Shown: positions 33,752 to 46,900 of the stretch, piece by piece
Numbering within the stretch: the stretch's first letter is position 1
Layout: every line of letters starts with the position of its first letter
Source of the DNA: Ampullaceana balthica
Lineage: Eukaryota; Mollusca; Gastropoda; Lymnaeidae
Length of the DNA: 64,000 bases
Direction of reading: 5' to 3'
Assembly: GCA_944989445.1 (NCBI GenBank)
Contig: CALYLW010000342.1
Coordinates: forward strand, 372,001 to 436,000
Made by a program: the position numbers and the translations under genes
Notes under the pieces: generated by a model
Told to the model about the DNA's origin: nothing
Databases searched by the model: none
The model's input: only the letters and a program-made list of their open reading frames with translations

Positions 33752-36700
33752 TCACATCCATGCTTGTCTTCTCCCATGATCCTGTGGAGGAAAATAAAAC
33801 ATCTTTCTCTTATTACATGTCATCAGAAGGTAAGAAAAGTCATGGTTAAGTATTTAATGAACAATTCCAAGAAATGACTTTAAAGATATTTTTAAAATCA
33901 TATTATTACTTCCATGTTACATTTCCTACTGTAAATAAAATGTTTAAAGTTGAGCTTTTCTGAAATATATTGTAAATGATTTCCTTTATTTAATGAAAAC
34001 AAAACCCCAAGTGTTAACTATATAATATGTGATGTCGTACCCGAGGTGTGAATCCCTTTATCCGCATTCGTTCAGTTTCTTGTTTTAGAAGTTCCTCGTA
34101 ACCTTTCTCCTCTTCTCTTTCCTCTTCAAGTTCAAGTTGCAAGTTCAATTCTTCTTGCCTTTCTTTCTCTTGTCGAGTTTTGATCTTTAAATAATAGAAT
34201 CGGCAAAACAATCAGATTTCCCTACAGTTTTGTGGCTAATAGCTTTGAGGTGTAAAAGAAGCAAATTTCATGGTAGGCCTAAGAATAACAACTTGTTTTA
34301 ATTAGCAATGAGGGGGGGGGGATTGTTGCATATACACTGAGCAGGGATCATAAATTTAAATTGTATACATCACACATGACACCCAACACTATAACACACA
34401 ATTAAATTGTACATTTTAACTTAAGTCAGAATTTAGGATATTAAACATTTACTTATTTTTCCATAATAATTCTGATATTATTTAAGAATTTTAAAAATTA
34501 TATCTTGTATTACTTACAGATATAATATAATATATATCAACATTTCAGAACTATTCTATAACAAAAACTTTATTCCAACTTGAAAATACACGGCTATCAC
34601 TTATTTTTAAGTTTAGGAAATCAGGAACATTGAGTTAATGTTGAACAAGTTCAGTTTCTGTCATTGTCATATCAACATGAACAAATTTTGAAATGTTGCA
34701 ACTCACCTGTTCCTCCAGCTCCCCCCTAGTGGCAAGTTTATTCAATTTCTGATCTTCTTCTTCCCTCCTGGTCATCTGCTGAGCAATCTCCATCTCTTTG
34801 ACCAACTCCTCTCTACGCTGCAGGGATTCCTCCTGTTGCTGCTGGAGTTCTGCCAACTTCAGGGCAATTTGCTCTTGTCTGCTCTCCAGGACCTGCAGCA
34901 ATTTTTTGCCATTGTCATACATTTTAAAAGCAGTTTCAAAAGTTGACATAATGAAATACTGGTTAAGATTTAAATTAAAAATTTTGTTTTTTTGCAGCAA
35001 GTGACAAAAAATCTGGAGAAATCTGCTTTAAAATTGTGCTATTTGTTGTTTATTAAAGCAACTTTTCCCCAAGTTGAACCTATTCAGACTGTTAAGAGTT
35101 AGCTATTTAACAGATGAGCGCGCTCGGGTGTCGTACAGAGACTGCAATGAGTCACGGGTTCGAGCCTCGGTGTTGGAAATGTCCCCAAGTTCACCCAGCT
35201 TCGAATGGGTACCTGACATCAGTTGGGGAAAGTAAAGGCGGCTGGGCATTGCGCTAGCCACACAATCCCTCGCTCGTGGCCGAGGCTAACAAAAACCTGT
35301 GAACGCTACTTCACTTGCCTACCATCGGCCAATATGGTCTGAAAAGGGGAATTTACTTTTACTTACTATTTAACAGATGTCTCTCTCCTCATTTTTACTT
35401 AAATGTGAACATTAATGTACCTCAGCCATTAACTTTTGACGAGCCTGTCGCTCTCTTTCCCACTCTGCTGCTCTCTTCTGCCACATACGAGCTGCTTCAT
35501 CCCTTGAGTGAAAATAATGTTTGTTTAAACGTAAATATAGAATCTATCTTGGTTCTGTCTTTGATGGCTGATGAAAATCAACTTACATTTAAAATGAGCA
35601 GCTTACATTAAAATTAGAAAATTGAACTTTATTAGTTGTAGCCCACCATAAAAAGCCACCTAAAAGTTTTCAGTCATTTTAGATTCAAAACAAAGAATTT
35701 TGTAAAAACTTACTGATATAACATGTCCAACTCAGCTTCTCGTGCTTTCTCTAAACGAAGTTGATCTTCTATGACCTGAAAGATTTTATGGAATGAAGGA
35801 TTTTAAGATTATTTTTCTACCAGGATATTTTTTAGGCTTCATTACTGAAATATTGATGGTGATGATATTCTTTACAGTTCAAAAAAATGTAAATAATCCA
35901 TGAAAAGTTAAAAATATTAATATTTTTTTGAAAATCATTTCAACTTACCTGTTTCATCCAATGTGCATCAGCCTTGGCTTTTTCTCTTCTTGCCGACTGC
36001 ATAGAAATCTGTTCATTTTCTTTTTCTATCAGAGATTGCAACAACTTTCTGTCTTGCTCCTGATAAAATATTACATTATAATTTTTAGCACTAGCCCATT
36101 ATAACCAGCAAAATATTTTTTAGTATTGAAGGCTGTTGATTTTCATTTGATTTATGTCTTAAATTTAAATAACAGTAAGTTTCTAATGTAATATAAAAAT
36201 TAATATTCTATTTTTAATTTTAAAAACTTGGATACCAATTCTTCTTGGATGACTTTAGACTTGTGCATCATCTGTGCCTTGTGTTGTCTTAATAATGCAC
36301 GTCTTTTGGAGAAATAATATTTCAGAAGTTAAATAATAGGTCAAATAAGTTTTAAATGAAAAAAAAATGAAGTGACAGTAAAAAAAAAGAATACAAAGGT
36401 CGAATCAAATTTTTTAAAAACTTGAAAACTACATTACACTTGGCAGTTAATTAAATATTTTTCTGCCATTTTGAGCACTTCGAAAAAAAAAGAGTTTTAC
36501 CCTAAATCTTGCTTTTTCCTCTCTTCCTCCCTCTTACGCTGTTGATCTTCAATTCTTTCTAACTCCCATTTCTGCCTCAGTAAATCTTCCTGCTGTTTAA
36601 TCCATGCCTTTGCCTGAATAGGGAAACAGTTATAAATGTGAAGCTACACTCAAATTCTTTTCTACCATCATTGGCTTTAATTGGTGGACTAATCAGATAA

Positions 36701-39700
36701 ACAGAAATATTCTAAACTATAATAAACATCTGATTTTAAAATTTAATTTACTATTTTTATTATACTATACTAAATCATAAAATTTTGAAAGGTTCACAAA
36801 TTCATAGAAATTAGTCAATCATGACCTGTAGTTTAAGTTGAACTTCGTTATTATTTCGGCACGGCCCAAATCAATGCCTAATTCTTGAAAAATGTAATAA
36901 ATTGTTTTTTAAAAACCTGTGTAGGAGAACCTCATAAATACTTGTTGATAAAAATAAAACAATAAAATTAAACCAACAACTCTACTAGATTTTTATCTGC
37001 AGTTCTATAATTAATTTGTAAACCACCAAAAGCTAGGCAGAATTAATTTCTTTCATCGTTACTGAAATCTTGACACATTGCTTACCTCTTCTTCTCTGGC
37101 CTTAAACTCGAGCATCTGTTGCCTGAGCATATCTTTCATAGACCTCTCTTCCTTCAGACGTTTTTCTTCCCTCTGTCTCTCCAGCATGATGGCCTCTAAT
37201 CTATCTTTCTCCATCTGCTTTTCAAAGGCAATTTTTTCTTGTCTGGCTGACTCTAATCTCTGTAATTGTTTAAGATATGGATGTTGTGATATAGGAACCT
37301 CTGAAACAACTCACATTCATTAAGGGTGTGTGCACTAAATATTAATACATTTTTAAATGCAAACAAAAGAGATGATATAAAAACATTACAGCTCTTATCT
37401 ATAATGAGACTGCCTTAAATTTTTTACTTTTGACTCAAAATTTGAGATTTTTTAATCATCCTCTCCCCAAAGTTTAATGAACAAGGAATGACTCTGTCTT
37501 AAAGCAGATTTTTCTGGTTAACCAATATCTGTACATGATCTGAATGACAGAGTAAATTTGTATCCCGGCACAAAAAGACATATGTGAAAATCATATTGCC
37601 TGCAACAGCAGTTTTCTTGTGGCAACTAGATTTAAACAGACAAAATATATAATTTAATTTTATAAGTATAAATTACCCATTTCAAAATGATTCCTTTCAG
37701 AGAACTAAGCAACTAGTAAAATTTCAATAAAAGTAAGAAAATCATGAGGCAATTTTTGTTTTGCAAATCACAAGCAATGTATTTTGTAACAATACTAATA
37801 CACTAACGTCTTCTTTTTCTACTATCTGGTCTCCCCATTCTCCAATGACATGTTCTTGGAGCAGATTGGATTCTGCCTTTCTTAGTTCTGGATTATTTTC
37901 TCTCCAGTGCTGATACAACTTGTCCTCAGCCAACTCAAGTTTGGATAAAATATTAGGAAACATTTTTCATGGATTTTAAAAGATTTTACTTTATTTTAAA
38001 ACTTAACAAAATTAATGATTATAAAAATATTAAATATTTATCGGAATCATGAGCTTACAAGAATATTTATTTAAGTAATGATAAATATACTAGTACATAG
38101 CAGTTTTTTGCTTTTTAAAAAAATAAAGTCGCTTTAATAATAAATTTCAAATAATTAATAATTTAAAATTTCTTCCACACGAATACATTCATTATAAAGA
38201 TACCACTAAGTACTAAGCATAATTTTGAAAAAGAATAGATTTTAGTACCTTCTGTCTTTTTTCTTCTCTCGCACTTTTGAGACCTTCAGCTTTTGCCCTC
38301 ATTTCTTCCAGCCTAGCAGAATTGGGTGTGGACATACCTCTCAGTTCAGCCTTAAAAAGTAATTTTTTAAATAGCTCAAATAATAAGCATACTTGGTTTC
38401 TAGATTAGATTTTTATAGACTTACCAATAATATTTTTGTTTCACCATTCATATAATTGAAATAAATAAAACAAAATTGATTTTATGAAATAATTTACAAA
38501 AACATCCCAGAATTCCTTCCCTTAATTATGATTTTTGTGCACCGACTAAATCACAAAATTTATTTTTGTCTGAAATGTTTATACTGGGATTGTATGCTGG
38601 ATATACATATATGCAGCTTCTGTCAAATTAATATAGTTTGCCTGACATTATAAAAGTCAAGGATCCGTACTTGGCACTGGCACTACAAAGCTCTAGACTC
38701 AAGGTGCTCCGGAGGTCTACAATCAAATTGATTTAAACTCATATATTTAAAATTTAAAAAAAATAAAAACTACTCAGAAAAAGTAAGCTTATGAAATTGA
38801 ATAAAAAACAGCAAAAAAGCTCCTGAATCTGAGATGAAAAAATGTTCTGCTGGGTTACCATGCTATATGGGTGTACATAATAAATAAATAAATGTAAACA
38901 AAATATGTATTTCTATTCATGTAACTTTGCAATTCATTAACATACCGTAAAGATTAACATACCGTATAGATTAACATACCGTATAGATTAACATACCGTA
39001 TAGATTAACATACCATATAGTTTAACATACCGTATAGTTTTTATTATCCTCCGATAACAACAAAGCCAATTTGTCTCTACGCTGCTTAAGCTTCATTGAT
39101 TTTAAGTCTTGGCTTTTAGATTCTTTATAAGCATCCATGCTGATGAAAAGAGCAATTTAAAAAATAAGCAATGTAGATATTTGTAGCCATACAAAATCCA
39201 TATCTGTTGCCAACAGAATTTTAAATCAATTTGTAATATTCCTACTAATCCTACCAATTACTTTAGTCACGCTTTTCAACAAAAATGAATGGTCAGTATC
39301 ACAGTCACAAGAATATGTCTATTGCTGTTAACAGAGACCAAAATAATTACCAGATGCTATCACAAACTAGGAACCTAATAATATGCATTACATGAATCCA
39401 TATTTTTTCTCCAATACATGGGAGGTTCACACTGTGGTTTGGTGGATTATTTCTAGTTTTCAAATATTGAGTTTGCATTGATTTAAGGGATTTAAACAAC
39501 AAATATTTTACCTAATGACAAAGTGAATCAGTATTTTGGTCTTTTTAAATACGATTGTTTGTGACTTCATATCTTTTTATATTACAAGCCTTTGAGATTT
39601 TTTGCATTGAAACATCAGAAAAATAAATTTAAAAAACCAAAAACATAACCAACAAAAAAAAAGGCAACCTGTCTTGAAATCCCTGTTTGGATGACCATGC

Positions 39701-39859
39701 ATTCTGCTTTGCAGCCCAAACATCCGAGTTCTTGAAATAGTTAGCAGTTTCGGTCCACTGACTCCTCAGGTTGTCTTCATGGTTTCTATGCCTGACGATG
39801 GCTTGTTCATACATATTTTTACGAGACGACCAGTACCCAGACATAGTCGGTAAAGCCAT
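33752..39859 (-). CDS. TCHP: Trichoplein keratin filament-binding protein (13 exons, 498 aa)
   Basis: Coding exons in transcript order: 39859-39669, 39139-39031, 38350-38249, 37933-37808, 37259-37086, 36613-36501, 36302-36236, 36059-35949, 35775-35714, 35502-35421, 34892-34707, 34184-34041, 33781-33752. They sum to 1497 nt, 498 residues, as long as the vertebrate protein. It starts MALPTMSGYWSSRKNMYEQ, like vertebrate TCHP (MALPT.PSYW). A second upstream ATG at 39880 in frame is rejected because the conserved N-terminus begins at 39859. Conserved blocks are YQHWRENNPELR, LLRQKWELERIE, IQEELEQDRKLLQSLIEKE and LEKAREAELDMLY. Almost all of it is charged coiled coil, with no enzymatic domain. In animals TCHP is a centriole/keratin-linked scaffold that works with Aurora A to restrain ciliogenesis. 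The exon 2 donor lies in a tandem repeat; intron 10 carries a SINE. Confidence 0.95.
35116..35385 (+). mobile_element. tRNA-related SINE (CACGGGTTCGAGCC box B)
   Basis: Box B GGGTTCGAGCC lies at about 35157. The body contains GAATGGGTACCTGACATCAG, then GGCGGCTGGGCATTG and CTGTGAACGCTACTTCAC, and ends in TTTACTTTTACTTACT. It lies in intron 10 of TCHP, antisense to the gene. The same body occurs in the interrupted copy at 29349-30478. Confidence 0.8.
38937..39038. repeat. 17-bp tandem repeat carrying six splice-donor sequences
   Basis: TTAACATACCGTATAGA-like units start at 38937, 38954, 38971, 38988, 39005 and 39022, exactly 17 bp apart. On the minus strand each contains GGTATGTTAA. The unit at 39022 provides the donor of TCHP exon 2, and the last bases of that exon are part of the repeat. 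Confidence 0.95.
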
Positions 39860-40635
39860 TATCTTTGCAGTGAGACCCAATTCTTGTATTCAACATGGAA
39901 TATGTTTTCGATTAAGTTTCTTCATCATAATCATTGTTGAGTATAAGAATTATTAGAAAAAGATGTTTAACAACAGAAAAGACCAACTGTATGTCAGTTT
40001 TATCAAATTAATTAGTTATTTCTTCAATAGCAATATAAAAGGAAAAAAGAGCCACAATGTTAATGACAATGACCAGCATGAAAAAAAAATGTGTCTATTA
40101 GTATTAAAGTGACATATACAACAATCAACACTTGAGTAGTCTTTGGCTGGCACTAATTTTAAAGTGAAGGAGAGTTTCATAATTTGAAGGCCTCAAGCCT
40201 TTGTTGTATCTGTTTAGCTCCGATAGCAAGATTCATTTCAGTTTCAGATGAATTTTCAAAACTGATAAAAATAACACCATACATGTATGTTAAAGCACTG
40301 AACTTTGCTGTTTGTTAATGTCAGTAAAAATGTAGATAATATTTAACGATGATTAAGAAGCTAATAATGATGTACAGCATCTAAATAATAATGTTACAGA
40401 AAGAAGGGAAATCAATTATGGATTGAAATTTTTCTTTATTTGAAAAAATTGTACTTTATATTTTAAGACATCCCCACTTTCATTCCAAGTCAGTGGATTA
40501 GGTTGTATGAATGCTGATTTTGGGTGGCTAAAATTTAAAATTATGATTCTACCTTCCCCACACTCACAAATCTCAACTATTTTAAGTCGGTAATTTTAAA
40601 AAAACAACTCTTGGCCTTTACTCGTAATGATCTTT
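39860..40635. other. Region upstream of TCHP
   Basis: This should hold the TCHP promoter and 5' UTR (minus strand). I see no clear TATA box or other defined motif, and no gene on the plus strand. Confidence 0.45.
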
Positions 40636-41500
40636 GTTATATCTTATCTTATCTATTACAGATGCTCTTCTATACAGAAGATTATTGCATCCTATGCTTA
40701 TCCATGGTTTATGTCTAGTCTTGGATTTTTATTTGAGGTTTTAATGTTGATAGTGAGTTAGCTTTCCTGGTTTGATCAGGCAACCTTAACTTGTATGTTT
40801 CATCTTGCATATAGAATAACAATTTTTTTGTATCCCTATCTGAGGGTTGCATTAGATTATCTTTTTCGTATTTCCAAGTTGGAATTAATTGCCTTATGTA
40901 TCTTATGTTCTTCTATCCGGACTATCCACTAGTGTTTCTAGGCTTCATAATTTAGCTAATGGTGTTACTCTTGTAAATTTTTAATATTCTCAAGTAATAA
41001 ATCATGCTGCTCTTTTTTAATTTTTTCTAGTTTATCTATGTTTTCTTTTGTGGATGGATCCCATGAAGAATAAGCATATTCTATTACAGATCTCACCAAA
41101 GTAAGGCAGCATTTTAATTTTACATTCTTATTACTATTACATTTGAAAATGCTTATTTTTTATAAAATAATAATAAAGCCTAAAGTTTGGTTGGATTTTT
41201 TTTTACTTGACTGACATGGGGATTCTACAATAATTTCTGATTTATTATTACTCCTAAGCAATGTGCCCTTTAAGCTGCGCAGATATCTGACAGACAACAT
41301 AATTTAAAATTACAGCGCAAAAAATTAAGTAAAATAATGTGCATTGATTTGTGTCTTTTTCTTTTACACTTTTTAGGATGAAACGACATACTCATTCTCC
41401 AAGTATTAGTTTCCCGATTTTGTAATTCATCTAGGTCTTTTTGTAAAATTTCGCTATCTTGTTCTGACTCAGTTACTTAATTATTCTATAGATTAATAGT
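40636..41500 (-). mobile_element. CR1-like LINE 3' fragment, heavily decayed
   Basis: The tail ATCTTATCTTATCTATTACA and AGATGCTCTTCTATACAGAA match the left end of the 9322-12112 element. Further in are relics of the same C-terminal coding region (GGATGGATCCCATGAAGAAT, CTCACCAAAGTAAGGCAGCA). Many indels; oldest of the three copies by eye. A TGTTCCC-family fragment sits at about 41265-41345. Confidence 0.8.
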
Positions 41501-41704
41501 GGAACTCCTGTGTTTATCATTATTATTGGCATTATTGGTAGTAGTAGCTATGTCTTATGTGTGAGTGTGCCATCCAAGTCCTTATGACTTATGAGTATGA
41601 CTTATGCCTTATTTGACTTAAGTCAAAGTTAAGTCAGTGCACCAGTAAATTATCTGATAATTAATTTAATTATGTTCAAAATATGTTCAACTTCACTTTA
41701 CTTA

Positions 41705-42123
41705 GGGGCCGTCCATAAATGACGTCATGCACCTAGGGGGGAGAGGAAGTCCACACATTTGTGACGAGGGGGAGGGGAGGTGTTGAGAAATGAGACATCA
41801 CATCAAAACTCGCAACTTTAAATAAAAGTTCCACTTACATATTTGATTTCTTACAATTTATTTTATGACATTTTACATAGCTTCACGTGTGTTACGATAT
41901 TAGAGTGCAACCTTACACACATTACATAATTAAATGACAAAAAAGTGATTTAAAACTGCTCTTTTTAAAATAGAAAACACAGCTTTTATGGGGGGGGGGC
42001 AAAGCTTTGTGGCGTCATATTCATATTGGAAGGGGGGGTCTAAGTTTTTGTGAAACACATGATGAAAGGGGGAGTGGGTGAAAAATCAGCCAAAATCGCG
42101 TGACATCATTTAAGGACGGCCCC
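41705..42123. mobile_element. MITE, GGGGCCGTCC family, full-length reference copy
   Basis: It starts GGGGCCGTCCATAAATGACG and ends ATCATTTAAGGACGGCCCC, with G-rich tracts inside both ends and a conserved middle (AACTTTAAATAAAAGT, GTTACGATATTA). At 419 bp it is the best template for the family in this window. Confidence 0.88.
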
Positions 42124-43938
42124 TTATGATGCCTTATCTAATAAATCAAGTTATGAATGGCTAGTTTAAGTTTAAATTTAAACTAATGTATTTTAAAAAA
42201 ATAAAAAATGCACCATTGGCATTGGGCTGGCAATACTATTGGTACGCAATCGCCTCGGATTAATCATAATAATGAATCATAGTCATAGTAATCATTTCAT
42301 TGATCATTCTATTCATTCTGATTCATACTTACTTTATTACTTACACATTAGTATTAGTATTAGTTAAAATCATTAATCATTAGTCATTGAGTCATATTAG
42401 TATCATTAGTCATTAGTTATTCCTATAGTATAGACTGAAGTATAGTAAGAATAGAATAGAGTCATAGACGTCATATGATAGAGTATAGTATCATGAATCA
42501 TATTATATTAGTAGTAGTAGTTATTAGTGCATAGGCTTACCCCAAATCCTAACTCCTCTAGACTCTAGAGTTTTTTTATTAGTTTAGTTTATTAGACTTA
42601 TAGACTTACTTAGAGTTAGAGTATTGTCGTGTTATTGTTACAGTAAACATTTACATACTCACACTTACATTCGATTTAAATTATAACTCATATAAAGTAA
42701 AATAAATCATAAAGGTAAATACACTGATATAAATATTTTTATTTAGGCATATATCATTATATCAAATTCAAGTCCGGACACTAGACAATTGGCATTCTTA
42801 AATTCTGTTTCGAGTGACAACAAACTCAGTGCGCAACCGCAGAAGAATTTTCAAAATCATAATCCAGGAAAAATAAGAAATAATTATTTTTCTGATTCGT
42901 TTCCAAAATTCTGGATCAATAAATTATTACATTTAGTTTAGGCCCAAAATTTTCAGCATCGGGGATCTGTGAAGTATTTGCAAGCAAAGTTATATCTTTC
43001 AATCATTATAATTGAAAAGGATGAAAATTAAATTACTTTTTAATATAAATGTTAAATAACTTAAATTATTATTTAAGTCTGTTTTAGTTTTAGCATAATT
43101 ATTGTTTTACTTTTAATTATTAATTTTAATAAATTTGAATTATGATTTATTTCTTCACTTAAAATTTACGGTTTCATCTACAATGTTTGTAATTATAATT
43201 ATGCTTTTTTGTCATTTACATGTTATAATGAAAAGGCCTAAATAATATTATAGTTTATAGCCTATTATTAAATGGCATTTTAGCCTATAGTCTATAACGT
43301 AGGACGTAGCATACCTCTGTCAAGTCAATTGTCAATCGTGTCAATGAGTTTAAGGTAAGGCTAAGTCTTAAGTCAAGTTAATGACTTGAATGAATTTGAA
43401 ACAAGACACTAGAGACTAGAACTCAGACCCAGGCTGCTGAGAGGTACAGGGCTTGTCACTTTTCACTAGTAGTCATAGACGTCATAGTCATAGTGTAGCC
43501 CTAGTGAAAAAAAAATGTCTCATGTTGGTCTACTTTACAAGTAAAGTACAAGACTAAACTAACACTGTACATTACTTAATCAGTGAATGTGACTTAAATA
43601 CTTTTTATTAGATTAGACAACCTGTTTAGTTGCATTGTTTCTCTATTTTGCTAGAATCCACTGAACTGCCCTTACTGTTACAAGTCTTGTTATAAAATTA
43701 AAATGAGATACCCTTGCCCTTGTCACACCTCAACATTATTCATTATAACACTTAAACTGTACTTATTTTCTTTGTGGGCTCAAATATTTAAATCAAATTT
43801 AACATTTAGTATTTAAAGTTGATAATTTGATAACATTTGCTTTACATTTTCTAGGTCAATGATTATGACTTTATGTAGCATTGATTTTTGTTTTAGGTTT
43901 GGTTTAATATATTTTTTTGGATGATGGCCACATAAATC
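42124..43938. other. Region upstream of the GLTP-like gene; cryptic short-word repeats
   Basis: Positions about 42260-42560 and 43460-43500 are built from degenerate words such as ATTAGTCAT, ATCATAGTC and GTATAGTA. No gene is seen. A probable 5' UTR acceptor TTTTGTTTTAG lies just before 43897, so the transcript likely has an upstream non-coding exon that I cannot place. Confidence 0.5.
43921..43935 (+). promoter_or_regulatory. Short upstream ORF before the GLTP-like start
   Basis: ATGATGGCCACATAA is a five-codon frame (including stop) that ends three bases before the main ATG at 43939. If this stretch is in the 5' UTR it would affect translation start choice. The 5' end of the transcript is unknown. 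Confidence 0.5.
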
Positions 43939-46900
43939 ATGTCAGAGAGTCAAAATCTAGTTTCTAATGATGCTCAAAGTCATCAGTTTAGTGATAAAAC
44001 TACTTTTGGTACTATAACCAAGTTTAAACCCATTGAATCTGAAAGGACCATCGACACAAAGCAATTTCTCCAGGCCTGCAGTGATCTGACAACAGTTTTA
44101 GGTATTCTCTAAAACATCTATATAATTTTTCAGAACTAATTAACTGTTACTATTTAATCACTGAGTTGATGCATTGAATGTACATTCAAATAAACTCCCA
44201 CATACTTTGATAGTATAAATTACCACCATTAAAGACATCATTTTCAGCAGTTATACTTGTTTCCGAAATCCTCCATCTATCGCTTTCATGTAACTCACTA
44301 TCTCAACTCCATTTCCTTCCTCTTCAAATTTTTCCACAAACTCCCTAAACCTGTCCTTACACATTAGGCTCAGTGCACTTAGCTTCATGTACTCAATTTA
44401 TAAACATTATTTTCATACATATCATATATGAAATGAAAACTGAGAATAGAAACAAACCTATTGTTGAGCATTCACAATGACAATACATTGTAGTACGTAC
44501 TATTTTCCAAATAAAACCAAATATTTTAATTTCTTGAGAGACTTCACTTAATTGAAAAATATTAATTTTTTTAAGGTCAGTAAATTGGCACAAATGCAAA
44601 AAAGCAATTATATTATGGTATAAGGTAAATTACACATGCTGTCCTGAGTATTTGATACTGCTGGAAACACAATTTTTTCTTATATATTTTTTTTCAGACC
44701 GCTTAGGATCCCAATTTTCAATAGCTAAACGAGACATGTTAGGAAATATAAAGGTAAAAGAGAAATCAATAACTCATCATAATTCAATTGATATTTTTAT
44801 TTAAAACATTACTATTAAGAGATAATTGAATTTGTAATAAATTTTACTCTAATTCCCAATCTTAGTTATTTTGGTTATAAGTTATATCCAAAATAACTAA
44901 GATTGGTAATAGTAACCATTGCCTTATACTTACATGAAGTTTTTTGTGATTTAGAAAATTTATTACCTAAGAATGTCAATCTCACAGTATATTAATGTGC
45001 ATTCAAATATTTATTATTTTCCACTTAATTAAGTTAAACTCTTTAAAGATATTTGCCAATTGAAATCTTAAGTTTGTTATCAGTCCTCAATATTTTATAC
45101 TTTATTTTGTAGAGAATTGATGATCGCTTCAAGACCGATACAACACGTTATGTTACAGTGAATGCAATATTAGAGGATGATGGTAACCAAAAATCTTTAG
45201 CAAGTTCTGTTATTGGGCTCATTTGGTTGAAAAGGTGTGTGTTATTTGCTATTAATAGCATTATTACTGACATTAAATTATGAACAAATAACTGTGTATA
45301 CATACGTTTAATGAAAGGGCCTGTTTAAATGTAACACGGAAATATTACAAGGTAAATTTAAGTAATTTTTTTTTAATTTTAGTTTTTGTATTATTTTATT
45401 TTTTATTCTTTAAAATATTATGTTAGTTAATTTTATCATTTTAGAAGCCTAGAGTTTCTCCGAGCCCTCACCTTCAACGTGTCTTCAGACTATCATCAAA
45501 ATGTTGAAGATGTAAGCCTTAGGCAAACAGTGCTTAAAGCCTATGAGATGACTCTTAAACAACATCATGGGAAAATATCCAGATTTATGTTTACTGTGAG
45601 TCCTAAATGACATCTAGATTTTAAAGAATACATTATTTAATTTATACTATAAAAAAATCTATATTCATAAAAAAAATCTTTATTTCAAATAAATGAATTC
45701 TTAATTTTAATTCCTTCTATTTATTCCTTTTTAACTTATTTGGGTAGGAAAGATATTTTAAGAAGTGCAAAGTTTGACAACTTCAATTTGAATTTAAAAT
45801 AATGCTATTTAAAATAAGGCAATAATAGAGACACAACATGAATACGAGCTTGAATATTCCTACTGTATATTTGTGAAAAAATATATATATAATATAATTT
45901 TTTATGACGATACAGATTTTATGAGACATGTATCATTTGTTTCAGAAACTCACCCACTTAGTGCCTTGTCGGAAAAATTTTCTCCAAGCTTTGTTGCTAA
46001 ATGAAGAGGCCACCATAGAAATGGTAAACCAATCTTGAATTTAAATTTCTGTCCCAGCCGTCGATCTCTACTTTTTTCCTTCTTTTATTTCTTAAGGGCC
46101 CAAGATCAACAGCTGATGATTACGGCTCCCATTTTCATGTTGTCTTATTAAAATAAATATTCAATTTTGTAAGATTTATAACACAATTTTTAACATATGC
46201 CTTGACTGCAATTTTAATTCCAGTTGTAAGAACATTAACTCCTTATTTACATACATGAACTTAGGGGCATCAGTGAAGGATATTTAGTAAGTAGTAATTA
46301 GGGGCCATCCATACACAATGAGGAGGGGGGGTGTTTAATTAACAGGATTTTGCGTACAGGGGGATAGGGGGGTCTATACTGAATGTGTACTTACGCATAA
46401 CAAATTTAATTTGCATAATTCTAAGCCTAGTAACATAAACCGCTCAGGCTGCAAACAGCATTCGAGACCAACTGAGGCAAGACTAATATGTAATAATTTT
46501 TTATAATTTAATTAATGCAAACGAAACTCTGAAATTTTGATTACTTGGAAGTAAAAAAGTTAGACCCCCCTCAAATATTATGTCACAAAGCTTTGCCCCC
46601 CCCCACCCCCCAATAAAAACCTTTTTTAAAATTTGAAAATGAGCACGTTTCAAATACTTTTTTGTCATTTAAGTATTTATTTTTGTAGGCCTGCATTCTA
46701 ATATTGTCACACGCCCTGAAGCCATGTATACCGTCATAAAATAAAAGGGAAACTTTTATTTAAAGTTGCGTGTTTTGACGTGACGTCCCAATTCTTAACA
46801 CAGGTGCGTGACGTCATTTATGGACGGCCCCATATTTCCATTTATTGAAATTAGTAGAAGTTTCTCTTTTGCCCACTGGTGCCTCAGCCCTTATATATAC

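Noticed and set aside
38937..39038. CRISPR-like array
   Set aside because: Units are contiguous with no spacers and the DNA is an animal genome; it is a 17-bp tandem repeat. The same applies to 32334-32403 and 53831-54030.
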